Shown: in pieces, positions 1 through 7,849 of the stretch
How the letters are laid out: every line of letters begins with the position of its first letter
How positions within the stretch are numbered: position 1 is the first letter of the stretch
Origin: Eubacteriales bacterium
GTDB lineage: Bacteria > Bacillota > Clostridia > Christensenellales > CAG-138
Length of the DNA stretch: 64,000 nucleotides
Reading direction: 5' to 3'
Assembly (NCBI GenBank): GCA_021373115.1
Contig: JAJFTI010000034.1
Location: 1 to 64,000 of the forward strand
The notes under the pieces: generated by a model
Seen by the model: only the letters and a program-made list of their open reading frames with translations
What the model was told of the DNA's origin: nothing
Databases searched by the model: none
Program-made: the position numbers and the translations under genes

Positions 1-1227
1 CAAATACTCCGCCTGCCGTTTCGTAAGCGTGTCGACGTGTCCGCCGAACGCCTTAAGCTTCATTTCCGCCACGCTCCGGTCGATATCCTCCGGAATCGCG
101 TGCACGCCGGGTTTCAGTTTGCCGGCGTTTCGCGCGATATACAGCGCGCCCAGCGCCTGCAGCGAAAACGACATATCCATAATCTCCGCCGGATGCCCGT
201 TCCCGGCCGCAAGGTTCACCAGTCGTCCTTCGGCAATCACGTTCAGCCAGCGTCCGTTCGGCAGTTGGAAACCAACAATATTCTGGCGCATCTCTTTTCG
301 ATCTACCGCGATTTCGGCGAGGCGATGTACGTTTACCTCTACGTCGAAATGCCCGGCGTTCGTCAGAATTGCGCCATCCTTCATCACGCAAAACTCCGTT
401 TCGTCAATCACTTTAATATCGCCCGTTACCGTGATGAACAGGTCGCCAAGTTTCGCGGCTTCAATCATCGGCATGACCGAGAATCCGTCCATTACCGCTT
501 CGATGGCCTTTACGGGATCGACCTCGGTGACGATTACATTCGCACCAAGCCCTTTTGCGCGCATGGCAACGCCTTTTCCACACCAGCCGTAACCCGCGAC
601 AACAACGGTCTTCCCCGCGATTACCAGATTTGTAGTATGGTTAATTCCGTCGAACACGCTCTGCCCGGTGCCGTAACGATTGTCAAACAGGTGCTTGCAA
701 TCCGCATTGTTGACCGCAAACATTGGAAACCGAAGTTCCTTTGCTTTTTCCATTGCAACAAGCCGCGTGATTCCCGTTGTCGTTTCTTCGCAGCCGCCGA
801 GTATTTTCCCGATCAGAAGCGTATGCCGCGTATGGATGGCATGAACCAGATCACCGCCGTCGTCAATCACGATGTCCGGGTCGGAGAGCAGAACGCTTTC
901 CACGCATTCGTCATACTCCTGCATTGTGCAGCCGTGCAGCGCGAATACATGGATTCCTCCCGCGGCAAGCGCGGCGGCAACGTCGTCCTGCGTGGAAAGC
1001 GGGTTGCTGCCGGTTGCGTACATCTCCGCACCGCCGGCCGCGAGTACGCGGCAAAGATAAGCCGTTTTCGCTTCAAGATGAATCGACAGGGCAATCTTCA
1101 GCCCGCGAAACGGCAAATCGCGTTCAAACGACGCGCGGATGCCGTTTAGAATCGGCATGTTGCGCCGAACCCACTCAATCTTCTGTTCGCCCAGCGGAGC
1201 AAGTGAAATATCTCGGATGCGATGCAT
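1..1227 (-). CDS. ahcY: Adenosylhomocysteinase, 3' end cut by window edge
   Basis: Hydrolyses S-adenosylhomocysteine to adenosine and homocysteine, an NAD-dependent cytosolic step that clears the product of methyltransferases. Reading the minus strand gives 409 codons without a stop. The N-terminus begins MHRIRDISLAPLGEQKIEW, the NAD-binding loop reads VVAGYGWCGKG, and the end contains GRLVNLAAGNGHPAEIMDMS, all hallmarks of the family. The start is ATG at 1227, with AGGAGGTA just upstream at 1231-1238. It looks like the short (about 400-420 residue) form seen in Thermotoga and archaea, so only a few C-terminal residues should lie outside the window. The S41 protease gene ends 45 bases upstream on the same strand. 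Confidence 0.93.
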   Translation of the reverse strand, partial: MHRIRDISLAPLGEQKIEWVRRNMPILNGIRASFERDLPFRGLKIALSIHLEAKTAYLCRVLAAGGAEMYATGSNPLSTQDDVAAALAAGGIHVFALHGCTMQEYDECVESVLLSDPDIVIDDGGDLVHAIHTRHTLLIGKILGGCEETTTGITRLVAMEKAKELRFPMFAVNNADCKHLFDNRYGTGQSVFDGINHTTNLVIAGKTVVVAGYGWCGKGVAMRAKGLGANVIVTEVDPVKAIEAVMDGFSVMPMIEAAKLGDLFITVTGDIKVIDETEFCVMKDGAILTNAGHFDVEVNVHRLAEIAVDRKEMRQNIVGFQLPNGRWLNVIAEGRLVNLAAGNGHPAEIMDMSFSLQALGALYIARNAGKLKPGVHAIPEDIDRSVAEMKLKAFGGHVDTLTKRQAEYL

Positions 1228-1272
1228 TCTTACCTCCTGTGCCGTCACCCATCGTTGCGCTGCTTTGCGGAC

Positions 1273-2490
1273 TCATCGAACTGCGGTCTGCCTGCTCTGC
1301 GTCTGCTGCGCAAACAGCGCAAGTGCCGCCTGAAGCTGCGTATCCTGCGAGGGATCGAGTAATTCGACGGATGTGCTCTTCAGTTCTTCCGGTAAATCGA
1401 CAACGAGATCCGGCGAAATACCAACGCCCTGGATGCAGACATCGTTCGGCGTATAGTATGCGTCCGTCGTAAACTTAGCCCAGCCGCCGTTTTCCTTAAT
1501 ATGAAAAAAGCTCTGCACAATTCCTTTGCCGAACGTCCTTATGCCAACAATCTTCGCGAGTTTATAATCCTTGAGCGCGCCGGTGAGCAGTTCGCTCGCG
1601 CTTGCGGAATAATCGTTTACCAATACGGCCAGATTCATGTTCAGCCGTTCGCTTCCTTCGGACTGATAGACGCGTTCGTCCCCGTTTTTCGACCGGATCG
1701 TAACGATCACCTTCCCTTCCGGTATCAGGTGGTTCGCCACATTGAGCACTTCATTCAAACCGCCGCCGGGATTATCCCTTAAATCGATGATCAGGTTCTT
1801 CACGCCCTGCTCCTGCAGGGTGGTCGCGGCATTCCAGAAATCATCCGCAACGCTTCCGTTGAATTCCGAAATTCTTATATAGCCAATGCTGCCCGGATAC
1901 GTTTTCGACGTCACACGTTTAATATGCACTTCGGAACGGAGTATGGATACGGAATTCTCCTGTCCGTTACGAACATAGACAATCTCGTCCGCAGTGTTTT
2001 CGTCGGTGGAAAAGCAGGCAAGCAGCTCCTCCAATGAAAGTCCCGCCGTCGTTTTCCCGTTCACACGCGTTATTATATCTCCGGGGCGAATTCCCGCGAG
2101 ATCCGCCGGGCCTCCCTCATACACGCTGATGACCTGACTCCCCGTCTCGTCCGGCGTTTGTACGCTGATGCCAAGCCCAACATAATCGCCGGAGTTTGTC
2201 ATAAGCAGGCTGTTGTATTCCTCTTCGTTGAAATATTGCGCGTAGGTATCGTCCAGTGTGCCGATCATGCCGCGCATAGCGCCATCGATCAGTTTCGTGT
2301 CATCCAGCTTTTTTTCATCGTAGAAATAGTATTCGGATTGAATCGTTTGCGCGAGATCCTGCAGCGCGGTAACATCCACCATACGCTCGTTATTCCGTTC
2401 GTTCAGAACGAACGCAAGCGTGAAGGTTAGAATTGCGATCATCACAACGCAAACCGCTATTGTAATAGCCGAAGAATCCGGTCGTTTCAT
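1273..2490 (-). CDS. S41-family C-terminal processing peptidase (CtpA/Prc type)
   Basis: Predicted membrane-anchored serine protease that trims C-termini of exported proteins. One N-terminal membrane segment (about residues 8-29) is followed by a linker, a PDZ domain (about 100-185, with YVGLGISV and GGPADLAGIRPGDII) and the tail-specific protease domain. The catalytic pair is visible as Ser297 in YSASASELLTGAL and Lys322 in TFGKGIVQ, spaced 25 residues apart as in E. coli Prc. At 405 residues it is a usual length for bacterial CtpA proteins but has no clear C-terminal peptidoglycan-binding domain. No strong ribosome site lies directly in front of the ATG; AGAAGGAAG sits about 20 bases upstream. 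The substrate cannot be read from the sequence. Confidence 0.9.
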   Translation of the reverse strand: MKRPDSSAITIAVCVVMIAILTFTLAFVLNERNNERMVDVTALQDLAQTIQSEYYFYDEKKLDDTKLIDGAMRGMIGTLDDTYAQYFNEEEYNSLLMTNSGDYVGLGISVQTPDETGSQVISVYEGGPADLAGIRPGDIITRVNGKTTAGLSLEELLACFSTDENTADEIVYVRNGQENSVSILRSEVHIKRVTSKTYPGSIGYIRISEFNGSVADDFWNAATTLQEQGVKNLIIDLRDNPGGGLNEVLNVANHLIPEGKVIVTIRSKNGDERVYQSEGSERLNMNLAVLVNDYSASASELLTGALKDYKLAKIVGIRTFGKGIVQSFFHIKENGGWAKFTTDAYYTPNDVCIQGVGISPDLVVDLPEELKSTSVELLDPSQDTQLQAALALFAQQTQSRQTAVR

Positions 2491-2521
2491 GTTCGTAGCA
2501 GGTCGCTTCCTTCTGGTTCAT

Positions 2522-2567
2522 CCGCCGACCTGTTCGTTTATCACGCATTATTTTGAACGATCGGCGG
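2522..2567. repeat. Intergenic inverted repeat between thrC and the S41 protease gene
   Basis: CCGCCGA (2522-2528) and TCGGCGG (2561-2567) pair, with a second short pairing GTTC/GAAC inside (2532-2535, 2555-2558). The hairpin lies just past the thrC stop. It has no U-run on the minus strand, so it is a poor intrinsic terminator and could be an mRNA-stabilising or processing hairpin. Confidence 0.4.
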
Positions 2568-2572
2568 TCTGA

Positions 2573-4051
2573 TTATTTTTCCGTTTCCGATATTGGCTTC
2601 ACAACGCGATTCGGCATGTCCGCCAGATCGCATACGTCCAGATGCAGTTCCGGCTTTCCCGCAAGCCCGCTGATTCCTTTCGGAACCGCTGCGCCTGTTC
2701 GGTTCAAAAGCCGTTCCACGTTGGCAAAGTCGTCCAATCCGGCAGTCTCAAAAGCGCCAAGCACATCGCTCGCAAACTTATAGGGATTTGCCGTTGACAG
2801 CAGAACGGTCTTGGTCCGATCCCCCGTTTGCAGGACGTACCGCTCGTAAACGCACTGCGCAACCGCGGTGTGCGGGTCCATGAGATACCCCGTTTTCTCA
2901 AATACGCGGCGAATCGTTGCGAGCGTATCCTCCTCGCTGCACCAACCCGCGGCGAAGATTTGCTTCAGCTGAGCGAGCGCCGTTTCCGGCAGAGCATACA
3001 TGCCCTTCTCCTTCAGCGCGCGCATCCATTCGCAAACGGTTTGCTCGCGCCGTCCCGAGAGTTCAAAGAGCAGACGCTCAAGATTGGAGGAGATCAGAAT
3101 ATCGATTGAACAGCTCATGCTCTGATAAAACGGTCGATTCTCATCGTATACCCCGCGCTCGAAGAAATCGGTCAGGACATTGTTGCGATTCGAGGCGCAG
3201 ATCAGCTTATGGATCGGAAGTCCCATGCGCCGCGCATATTCCCCGGCAAGGATATCGCCGAAATTACCAGTCGGTACGCAGTAATTCACCGCTTCGCCCG
3301 GCTGTATTTCGCCGCGCGAAAGCAGCGTTTCGTAGCTGGTGTAATAGTAAACGATCTGCGGGAGCAGCCGCCCGAAGTTGATGGAATTCGCGCTGGAAAG
3401 CCGCCAGCCTTTTTCCGCCAGTTTTCCGGCGATTTCGCCGGACGCAAAGATTTGCTTTACACCCGTCTGCGCGTCGTCAAAGTTTCCGCGAACGGCGCAG
3501 ACATCCACGTTGTTCCCTTCCTGCGTAACCATTTGCAGCCGCTGCGCCTCGGAAACGCCGCCTTCGGGATAGAAAACAAGGACGCGTGTGCCCTCGACAT
3601 TTTTAAATCCTTCGAGCGCGGCTTTTCCCGTGTCTCCGGACGTGGCAACCAAAATGTAAACCTGCTTTTTTTCGCCGGTCTGCCGGAGGGAGTCGCGCAT
3701 GAGGTATGGCAGCATTTGCAGCGCAACGTCCTTAAACGCCATGGTCGGCCCGTGCCAGAGTTCCAGTACGGATTCCTCTTCGGAAAGCCTCGTTACGGGT
3801 GTTACGTCCGCCGTATCAAAGCTCGCATAGGCGGAGCGAATCATCTCACGAAGCGAATCCTCGTTCGTCTCCGGCAGATAACCGCGCATCACGCGAAGCG
3901 CGGTTTGGCAATAATCAACCGTTCCGTTCCGGGACGGTTTGACCGCAGGGTAGGATTCCGGAACGTATAGCCCGCCGGAAGGGCTGATGCCGCGAACAAT
4001 CGCTTCCGCGGCAGAAACGGGTTCCCCGCCGCGCGTACTGAAAAAGCGCAT
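2573..4051 (-). CDS. thrC: Threonine synthase
   Basis: PLP enzyme that converts O-phosphohomoserine to threonine. The 492-residue protein starts MRFFSTRGG, the typical start of the longer threonine synthase class (E. coli/yeast type). The PLP lysine is Lys107 in WHGPTMAFKDVAL and the phosphate-binding loop is ATSGDTGKAALEGF. Length fits the class of about 430-510 residues. An AAGGA site lies in front of the ATG. No other threonine pathway gene (homoserine kinase or dehydrogenase) is nearby, and no T-box or other leader is seen in the 150 bases upstream. Confidence 0.95.
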   Translation of the reverse strand: MRFFSTRGGEPVSAAEAIVRGISPSGGLYVPESYPAVKPSRNGTVDYCQTALRVMRGYLPETNEDSLREMIRSAYASFDTADVTPVTRLSEEESVLELWHGPTMAFKDVALQMLPYLMRDSLRQTGEKKQVYILVATSGDTGKAALEGFKNVEGTRVLVFYPEGGVSEAQRLQMVTQEGNNVDVCAVRGNFDDAQTGVKQIFASGEIAGKLAEKGWRLSSANSINFGRLLPQIVYYYTSYETLLSRGEIQPGEAVNYCVPTGNFGDILAGEYARRMGLPIHKLICASNRNNVLTDFFERGVYDENRPFYQSMSCSIDILISSNLERLLFELSGRREQTVCEWMRALKEKGMYALPETALAQLKQIFAAGWCSEEDTLATIRRVFEKTGYLMDPHTAVAQCVYERYVLQTGDRTKTVLLSTANPYKFASDVLGAFETAGLDDFANVERLLNRTGAAVPKGISGLAGKPELHLDVCDLADMPNRVVKPISETEK

Positions 4052-4067
4052 AGATCCTTCGAATTCC

Positions 4068-4217
4068 TTACTTCGTTTTCGTTGTTACATATTGATTCCG
4101 GTCGCGGAACGTTCGTAACCAGTCCTGATTCAGCTTATGGTTTTTTATATCTGCAAAGAATTTATAAAACCGCGCCGATCCGGGCAGGCATCGCTTCTCC
4201 CTAGAGGATATACTCCT
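4068..4217 (-). other. Start-less 49-codon open frame between the P-loop gene and thrC
   Basis: Overlapping the end of the P-loop gene, one frame stays open for 49 codons up to a TAA at 4068-4070, 16 bases before thrC. Its translation looks protein-like (for example GSARFYKFFADIKNHK and DWLRTFRDRNQYV) but has no ATG, GTG or TTG start. A GGGAG motif followed by ATG at about 4190 sits in front but in a neighbouring frame that stops after 9 codons; deletion of one base there would join the two into a protein of about 41 residues. It may be a frame-shifted small gene, the remnant of one, or chance. Confidence 0.25.
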
Positions 4218-4611
4218 TCAGATACGGGGGAACAGTCTCCTTGTTGCCGGTTATGCTCATGATGATGTTGACGCTGTTCTTCGCGGCAAAAGCCTTCATA
4301 TCGTCGAACAGGCCTTCCAGGAATTCAATTTCATGTCCGGTAATTCGCAGCAGTCCGTCGATAAAAATATTCTCCAAATCAAAATCACTCGCCGCAAGAC
4401 CGCAAAGGAAACCGTAAAGCATTTTCGGGGTCGTAATGCCATAGTCCGATGCGTTGATGAAGCGAGCTTTCGTGGATAGGTCGTAGATGTAACTCGTGTT
4501 ATCATCGATGAAGATTGTTGTGCCCTTTGACGAAAGAACCGATTTGTTTGCCATATCAAGAATTTGCTTCGTTTTACCCGTGCCCTTTTCGCCGAATATG
4601 ACTCCAATCAA
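4201..4611 (-). CDS. Small P-loop NTPase-like protein of unknown function
   Basis: A 136-residue protein that opens directly with a Walker A motif, GEKGTGKTKQILDMA (residues 7-21). Later segments include a hydrophobic strand ending in acid, IFIDDNTSYIYDL, and a possible Walker B strand, LENIFIDGLLRI. Similar single-domain P-loop proteins are common in Clostridia and have no assigned role; I do not know the function. The start is TTG at 4611, chosen because AGGAGG lies 9 bases upstream and because it places the P-loop at the very N-terminus as usual for this group. A shorter open frame follows it in another register (4068-4217). Confidence 0.75.
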   Translation of the reverse strand: MIGVIFGEKGTGKTKQILDMANKSVLSSKGTTIFIDDNTSYIYDLSTKARFINASDYGITTPKMLYGFLCGLAASDFDLENIFIDGLLRITGHEIEFLEGLFDDMKAFAAKNSVNIIMSITGNKETVPPYLKEYIL

Positions 4612-4754
4612 AGCAGTATTCCTCCTAGTCTCTTTTTTTCATTATAATCCAGCCGCGGCAGAAAGAGCAAGGGAATCGGCTAAGTTTCAATTCCGCAGCA
4701 AAACAGCATTTTAAAACGCGGTCGCCTTTCGCATGATTCACCCTTGTGGATGAG

Positions 4755-4789
4755 ACGAAAGAAGCACCCGCGATGCTTCTCGCGGGTGC
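4755..4789 (-). terminator. Intrinsic terminator after punA
   Basis: GCACCCGCG (4764-4772) pairs with CGCGGGTGC (4781-4789), followed on the minus strand by TTCTTTCGTC. It lies 20 bases after the punA stop and closes the deoB-punA unit. Confidence 0.75.
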
Positions 4790-4809
4790 CGGAATTTGCG
4801 TTATATCGG

Positions 4810-5625
4810 CTAAAAAACATGTTCGAGTATTCCGTCAGTCAGTTTGGTGAATCGGTCCGAAGCGCGCGCGGCCGTTTGCTGCACTTCTTCATGGGAAAGC
4901 GGCTGATCGAAGATTCCGGCGGCCATGTTCGTTATCAGCGATATTCCGATGGTTTTCATTCCGCAGTGCGCGGCGGCTATCGCCTCCGGCACGGTGGACA
5001 TGCCAACCGCCGAAGCGCCCACCGTTCTGGCGAACACGATTTCCGCGGGCGACTCGAACGCTGGGCCGGAAAACATCATGTAGACGCCCTCCCGCAGCGG
5101 AATGCCGATATCCTCCGCCATTTTTCGTACCTTTGCCCGCAAATCCCGATCATATACGTTTGATTGATCTGGAAACCGCGGGCCAAACGAATCGTCGTTT
5201 TCACCGATCAGCGGATTTGAGCCGGAGAAATTGATGTGATCCGATATCAGCATCAGATCGCCTGGAGAAAAATTCAGATTTACACCGCCCGCCGCGTTGG
5301 TCAGCAGCAGTCGCTCCACGCCAAGCCGCTTCATCAGTCGAACGGCAAGCGCGATTTGCGACTGCGGATATCCTTCGTAAAAATGGAACCTGCCCTGCAT
5401 GCAGATAACAGTTTTATCAAAAAGTTCGCCAATGACGAACCTCCCTTTATGCCCTTCCACCCGTGACTGCGGAAAACCGGAAAGTTCGCTGTATTCGACA
5501 AACCGTTTGCTCTCAATCTTTTCGGCATAGGAGCCGAGGCCTGAGCCAAGAATCAGGCCGATTCTGCATTCCCGCCGAAGAAGAGGGTTTAAACGCGCCG
5601 CGGCATTTTCGATCACATTATTCAT
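4810..5625 (-). CDS. punA: Purine-nucleoside phosphorylase
   Basis: Cleaves purine (deoxy)nucleosides with phosphate, giving the base and (deoxy)ribose 1-phosphate. The 271-residue protein belongs to the trimeric PNP/MTAP family: phosphate-binding start IGLILGSGLGSYAEKIE, VEGHKGRF, and the purine-site segment around GASAVGMSTVPEAIAA. It follows deoB with only three bases between them, and the product of PNP is the substrate of DeoB, so the two form a salvage operon. The ATG has little ribosome site of its own, which suggests translational coupling to deoB. Confidence 0.95.
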   Translation of the reverse strand: MNNVIENAAARLNPLLRRECRIGLILGSGLGSYAEKIESKRFVEYSELSGFPQSRVEGHKGRFVIGELFDKTVICMQGRFHFYEGYPQSQIALAVRLMKRLGVERLLLTNAAGGVNLNFSPGDLMLISDHINFSGSNPLIGENDDSFGPRFPDQSNVYDRDLRAKVRKMAEDIGIPLREGVYMMFSGPAFESPAEIVFARTVGASAVGMSTVPEAIAAAHCGMKTIGISLITNMAAGIFDQPLSHEEVQQTAARASDRFTKLTDGILEHVF

Positions 5626-5628
5626 ACA

Positions 5629-6825
5629 TTACACTTTGTAAATCTCTTTCAGGAAGGACTCGCCGACATTCCATTGTTCGCCGGTCAGGTATTCAAACAC
5701 CGTTGCGCCGATATCCGCAAAGCTCTTTCGCGTACCAAGATTTACGTTCGCCTTCACGTGTTTGCCAGCCACGACGAGCGGTATATACTCGCGCGAGTGG
5801 TCGGTGCTCGGCGTGGTCGGGTCGCAGCCGTGATCCGCTGTTACCATAAGAATATCTTCCTCCTGCATCGCGCCGAGAATGCGCGGCATTGCCGCGTCAA
5901 ACGTTTCCAGGGCCAAGGCATAGCCTTCCACGTTGTTGCGGTGACCATATAGCATGTCGAAATCCACAAGATTCGTGAAGATGAAACTTCCGGTATCCAC
6001 TTCCAGAAAGCTGATAGTCGCTTCAATTCCGGCGTGGTTATTCTTTGTGTGATCGACGATGGTTACGCCCCGGTGACAGAAGATATCCTCGATTTTGCCG
6101 ACTCCGACCACGGATAATCCGCGACGGTCCAGCACGTCTAGAATCGTATCCGAAAACGGTTCAACGGCATAATCCCGTCGGTTTTCCGTGCGCTGATACG
6201 CGCCGCTTTTCCCTTCAAACGGCCGCGCAATCACCCTTCCGACAAGATAGTTTTCACCGTTGAGCAATTCCCGTGCGGCTTCGCAGATGCTGTAAAGCTC
6301 GCGAAGCGGAATTACCCCCTCATGCGCCGCAATCTGAAATACGCTGTCCGCGGAGGTGTAAACTATGGGTTTGCCGGTCTTAACATGCTCGTCTCCAAGC
6401 CGCTGAATGATTTCCGTTCCGCTCGCTACTTCGTTGCCGAGCGTACCCCTGCCGATTTTCGCCTCAAATTCGGCAATCAGTTCCTTCGGGAACCCGTTTG
6501 GATAGGTTTTAAATGCGTTTTTCAGCGGCAGCCCCGCCATCTCCCAGTGCCCGCAGGTGGTATCCTTCGCCTTTGTCAGCTCGGCGCAGCGGCCGAACGC
6601 TCCTTTCGGCGTCAGCCCCATCGTGTCCAGGCGGCTGTCCTCAATGGCCGCGAGTCCCAGGGCGGTCAGATTCGGCAGATTCAAATTTCCACGCACCTTA
6701 CGTATATTGCCAAGCGTATGAGAGCCGACGTCTCCAAATTCCGCCGCGTCCGGCTGGGCGCCAATTCCAACGCTGTCGAGTACAATGACGATTGCCCGCT
6801 TTTTATGTTCCTGTTTCATGCTCAT
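5629..6825 (-). CDS. deoB: Phosphopentomutase
   Basis: Interconverts (deoxy)ribose 1-phosphate and 5-phosphate, linking nucleoside breakdown to the pentose phosphate and DERA routes. The alkaline-phosphatase-fold metal sites are visible: IVLDSVGIGAQPDA at the N-terminus and TADHGCDPTTPSTDHSRE near residue 330. The 398-residue length is normal. Two in-frame ATGs lie close together (codons 1 and 3); GAGGTG upstream supports the first. Downstream partner is punA. Confidence 0.96.
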   Translation of the reverse strand: MSMKQEHKKRAIVIVLDSVGIGAQPDAAEFGDVGSHTLGNIRKVRGNLNLPNLTALGLAAIEDSRLDTMGLTPKGAFGRCAELTKAKDTTCGHWEMAGLPLKNAFKTYPNGFPKELIAEFEAKIGRGTLGNEVASGTEIIQRLGDEHVKTGKPIVYTSADSVFQIAAHEGVIPLRELYSICEAARELLNGENYLVGRVIARPFEGKSGAYQRTENRRDYAVEPFSDTILDVLDRRGLSVVGVGKIEDIFCHRGVTIVDHTKNNHAGIEATISFLEVDTGSFIFTNLVDFDMLYGHRNNVEGYALALETFDAAMPRILGAMQEEDILMVTADHGCDPTTPSTDHSREYIPLVVAGKHVKANVNLGTRKSFADIGATVFEYLTGEQWNVGESFLKEIYKV

Positions 6826-6963
6826 CGGAATACACCTCGTTTCTTCGGCATTATTTCTGTTCCATGCATCTTTTCTGTTTTCTGTCGCCTTACGTTCAGT
6901 TTACGATGATTTCCCTGTTCCGTCAATTGATCCGTTTGAGCGCTGTTCCTATTTTTCCCGGAA

Positions 6964-6990
6964 TAAAAAAACGCGCGTTCCCTGCGCGGC
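6964..6990 (-). terminator. Intrinsic terminator after spo0A
   Basis: On the minus strand CGCGC, a seven-base loop and GCGCG are followed by TTTTTTTATTCC. It sits about 25 bases past the spo0A stop and ends the long minus-strand block that starts at asp23. Confidence 0.65.
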
Positions 6991-7013
6991 TGTGATATGT
7001 CGTTGCGGCACGA

Positions 7014-7772
7014 TTATTTCTTGACATAAGTCAGCGCACGCTGCGCCATTGTCGCTACAAACTCCAGATTGCTAGGTTTTCCTTTATAATCGTCGGACGT
7101 ATAGCCAAAATAATCGCGAATGGTGCTCTGGTTTCCGCGCGTCCAGGCGATTTCAATTGCATTTCGCATGGCGTGCTCCACAAGCGGCGGACGCGTATTA
7201 TAAATCTTCGCTACCGTCGGGTAGATGTCGTTTGTAATGCTCAGCCCGACGGGGGAACCGCTCATTGCGTATATGCGAATTGCATCCCGCAGATAATAAT
7301 ACCCTTTCAGGTGTGCCGGAACACCGAGCGCTCGGATGCCGGAAGCGATCTGACTCTCCAGTAAATCGAGCATTTCGTCTCCGTTTTCCGTTTCGCGTTC
7401 GTAAACGCGCATAAATTCGAGTACCCGCAGCTGAATGATTTCGTATTTCAGCGGTTTCGTAAAACAATAGATCACGCGATTCTTAATTACCTGCAGGAGG
7501 CGGTCGTCCGCAAGCGCAGTGGTCACGAATACAAGCGGCCTTCGATCCTCGTTGAGTTTGCCTATGAAGTCGAGCACACAGATCCCGTCCAAATCATGTA
7601 AAAACAAATCAAGTATCAGAAGATCTACGTCGCGTGAAAAAATCGTATCAATTGCATCCCGCCCGGAAAAAACGCACGGCAGCAGACATATGCCCTCCTG
7701 ATTGAGAAAGACGCCCTCAATGCCTTTTGCATCCATCTGGTTGTTGCTTGCGATTAAGAGGTTTTTCTTCAT
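7014..7772 (-). CDS. spo0A: Spo0A, sporulation master regulator with atypical receiver
   Basis: Response regulator that controls entry into sporulation and other stationary-phase genes. The N-terminal half is a receiver domain (about 1-120) with candidate phospho-acceptor Asp55 in LLILDLFLHDLDG and the conserved Lys in FTKPLKYE. The C-terminal half is the Spo0A DNA-binding domain (about 145-252): GVPAHLKGYYYLRDAI, the helix region around YPTVAKIYNTRPPLVEHAMR and AIEIAWTRGN. Oddly, the residues normally Asp-Asp that bind Mg near position 10 are Asn10-Asn11 here (LLIASNNQMD). This may weaken phosphorylation. Position next to recN is the conserved Firmicutes arrangement. Length (252) is slightly below the 260-270 usual for Spo0A. 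Confidence 0.95.
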   Translation of the reverse strand: MKKNLLIASNNQMDAKGIEGVFLNQEGICLLPCVFSGRDAIDTIFSRDVDLLILDLFLHDLDGICVLDFIGKLNEDRRPLVFVTTALADDRLLQVIKNRVIYCFTKPLKYEIIQLRVLEFMRVYERETENGDEMLDLLESQIASGIRALGVPAHLKGYYYLRDAIRIYAMSGSPVGLSITNDIYPTVAKIYNTRPPLVEHAMRNAIEIAWTRGNQSTIRDYFGYTSDDYKGKPSNLEFVATMAQRALTYVKK

Positions 7773-7849
7773 CGGTTCTCCCGCGTTCCGCTCGGTGGAA
7801 TGAGCTCTTTGCTGCTCCGCCGTTTGATCCTACTAAAAAATATCCATGC

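Noticed and set aside
37..1149. A 370-codon plus-strand frame at the window start
   Set aside because: It is antisense to the clear ahcY reading on the minus strand.
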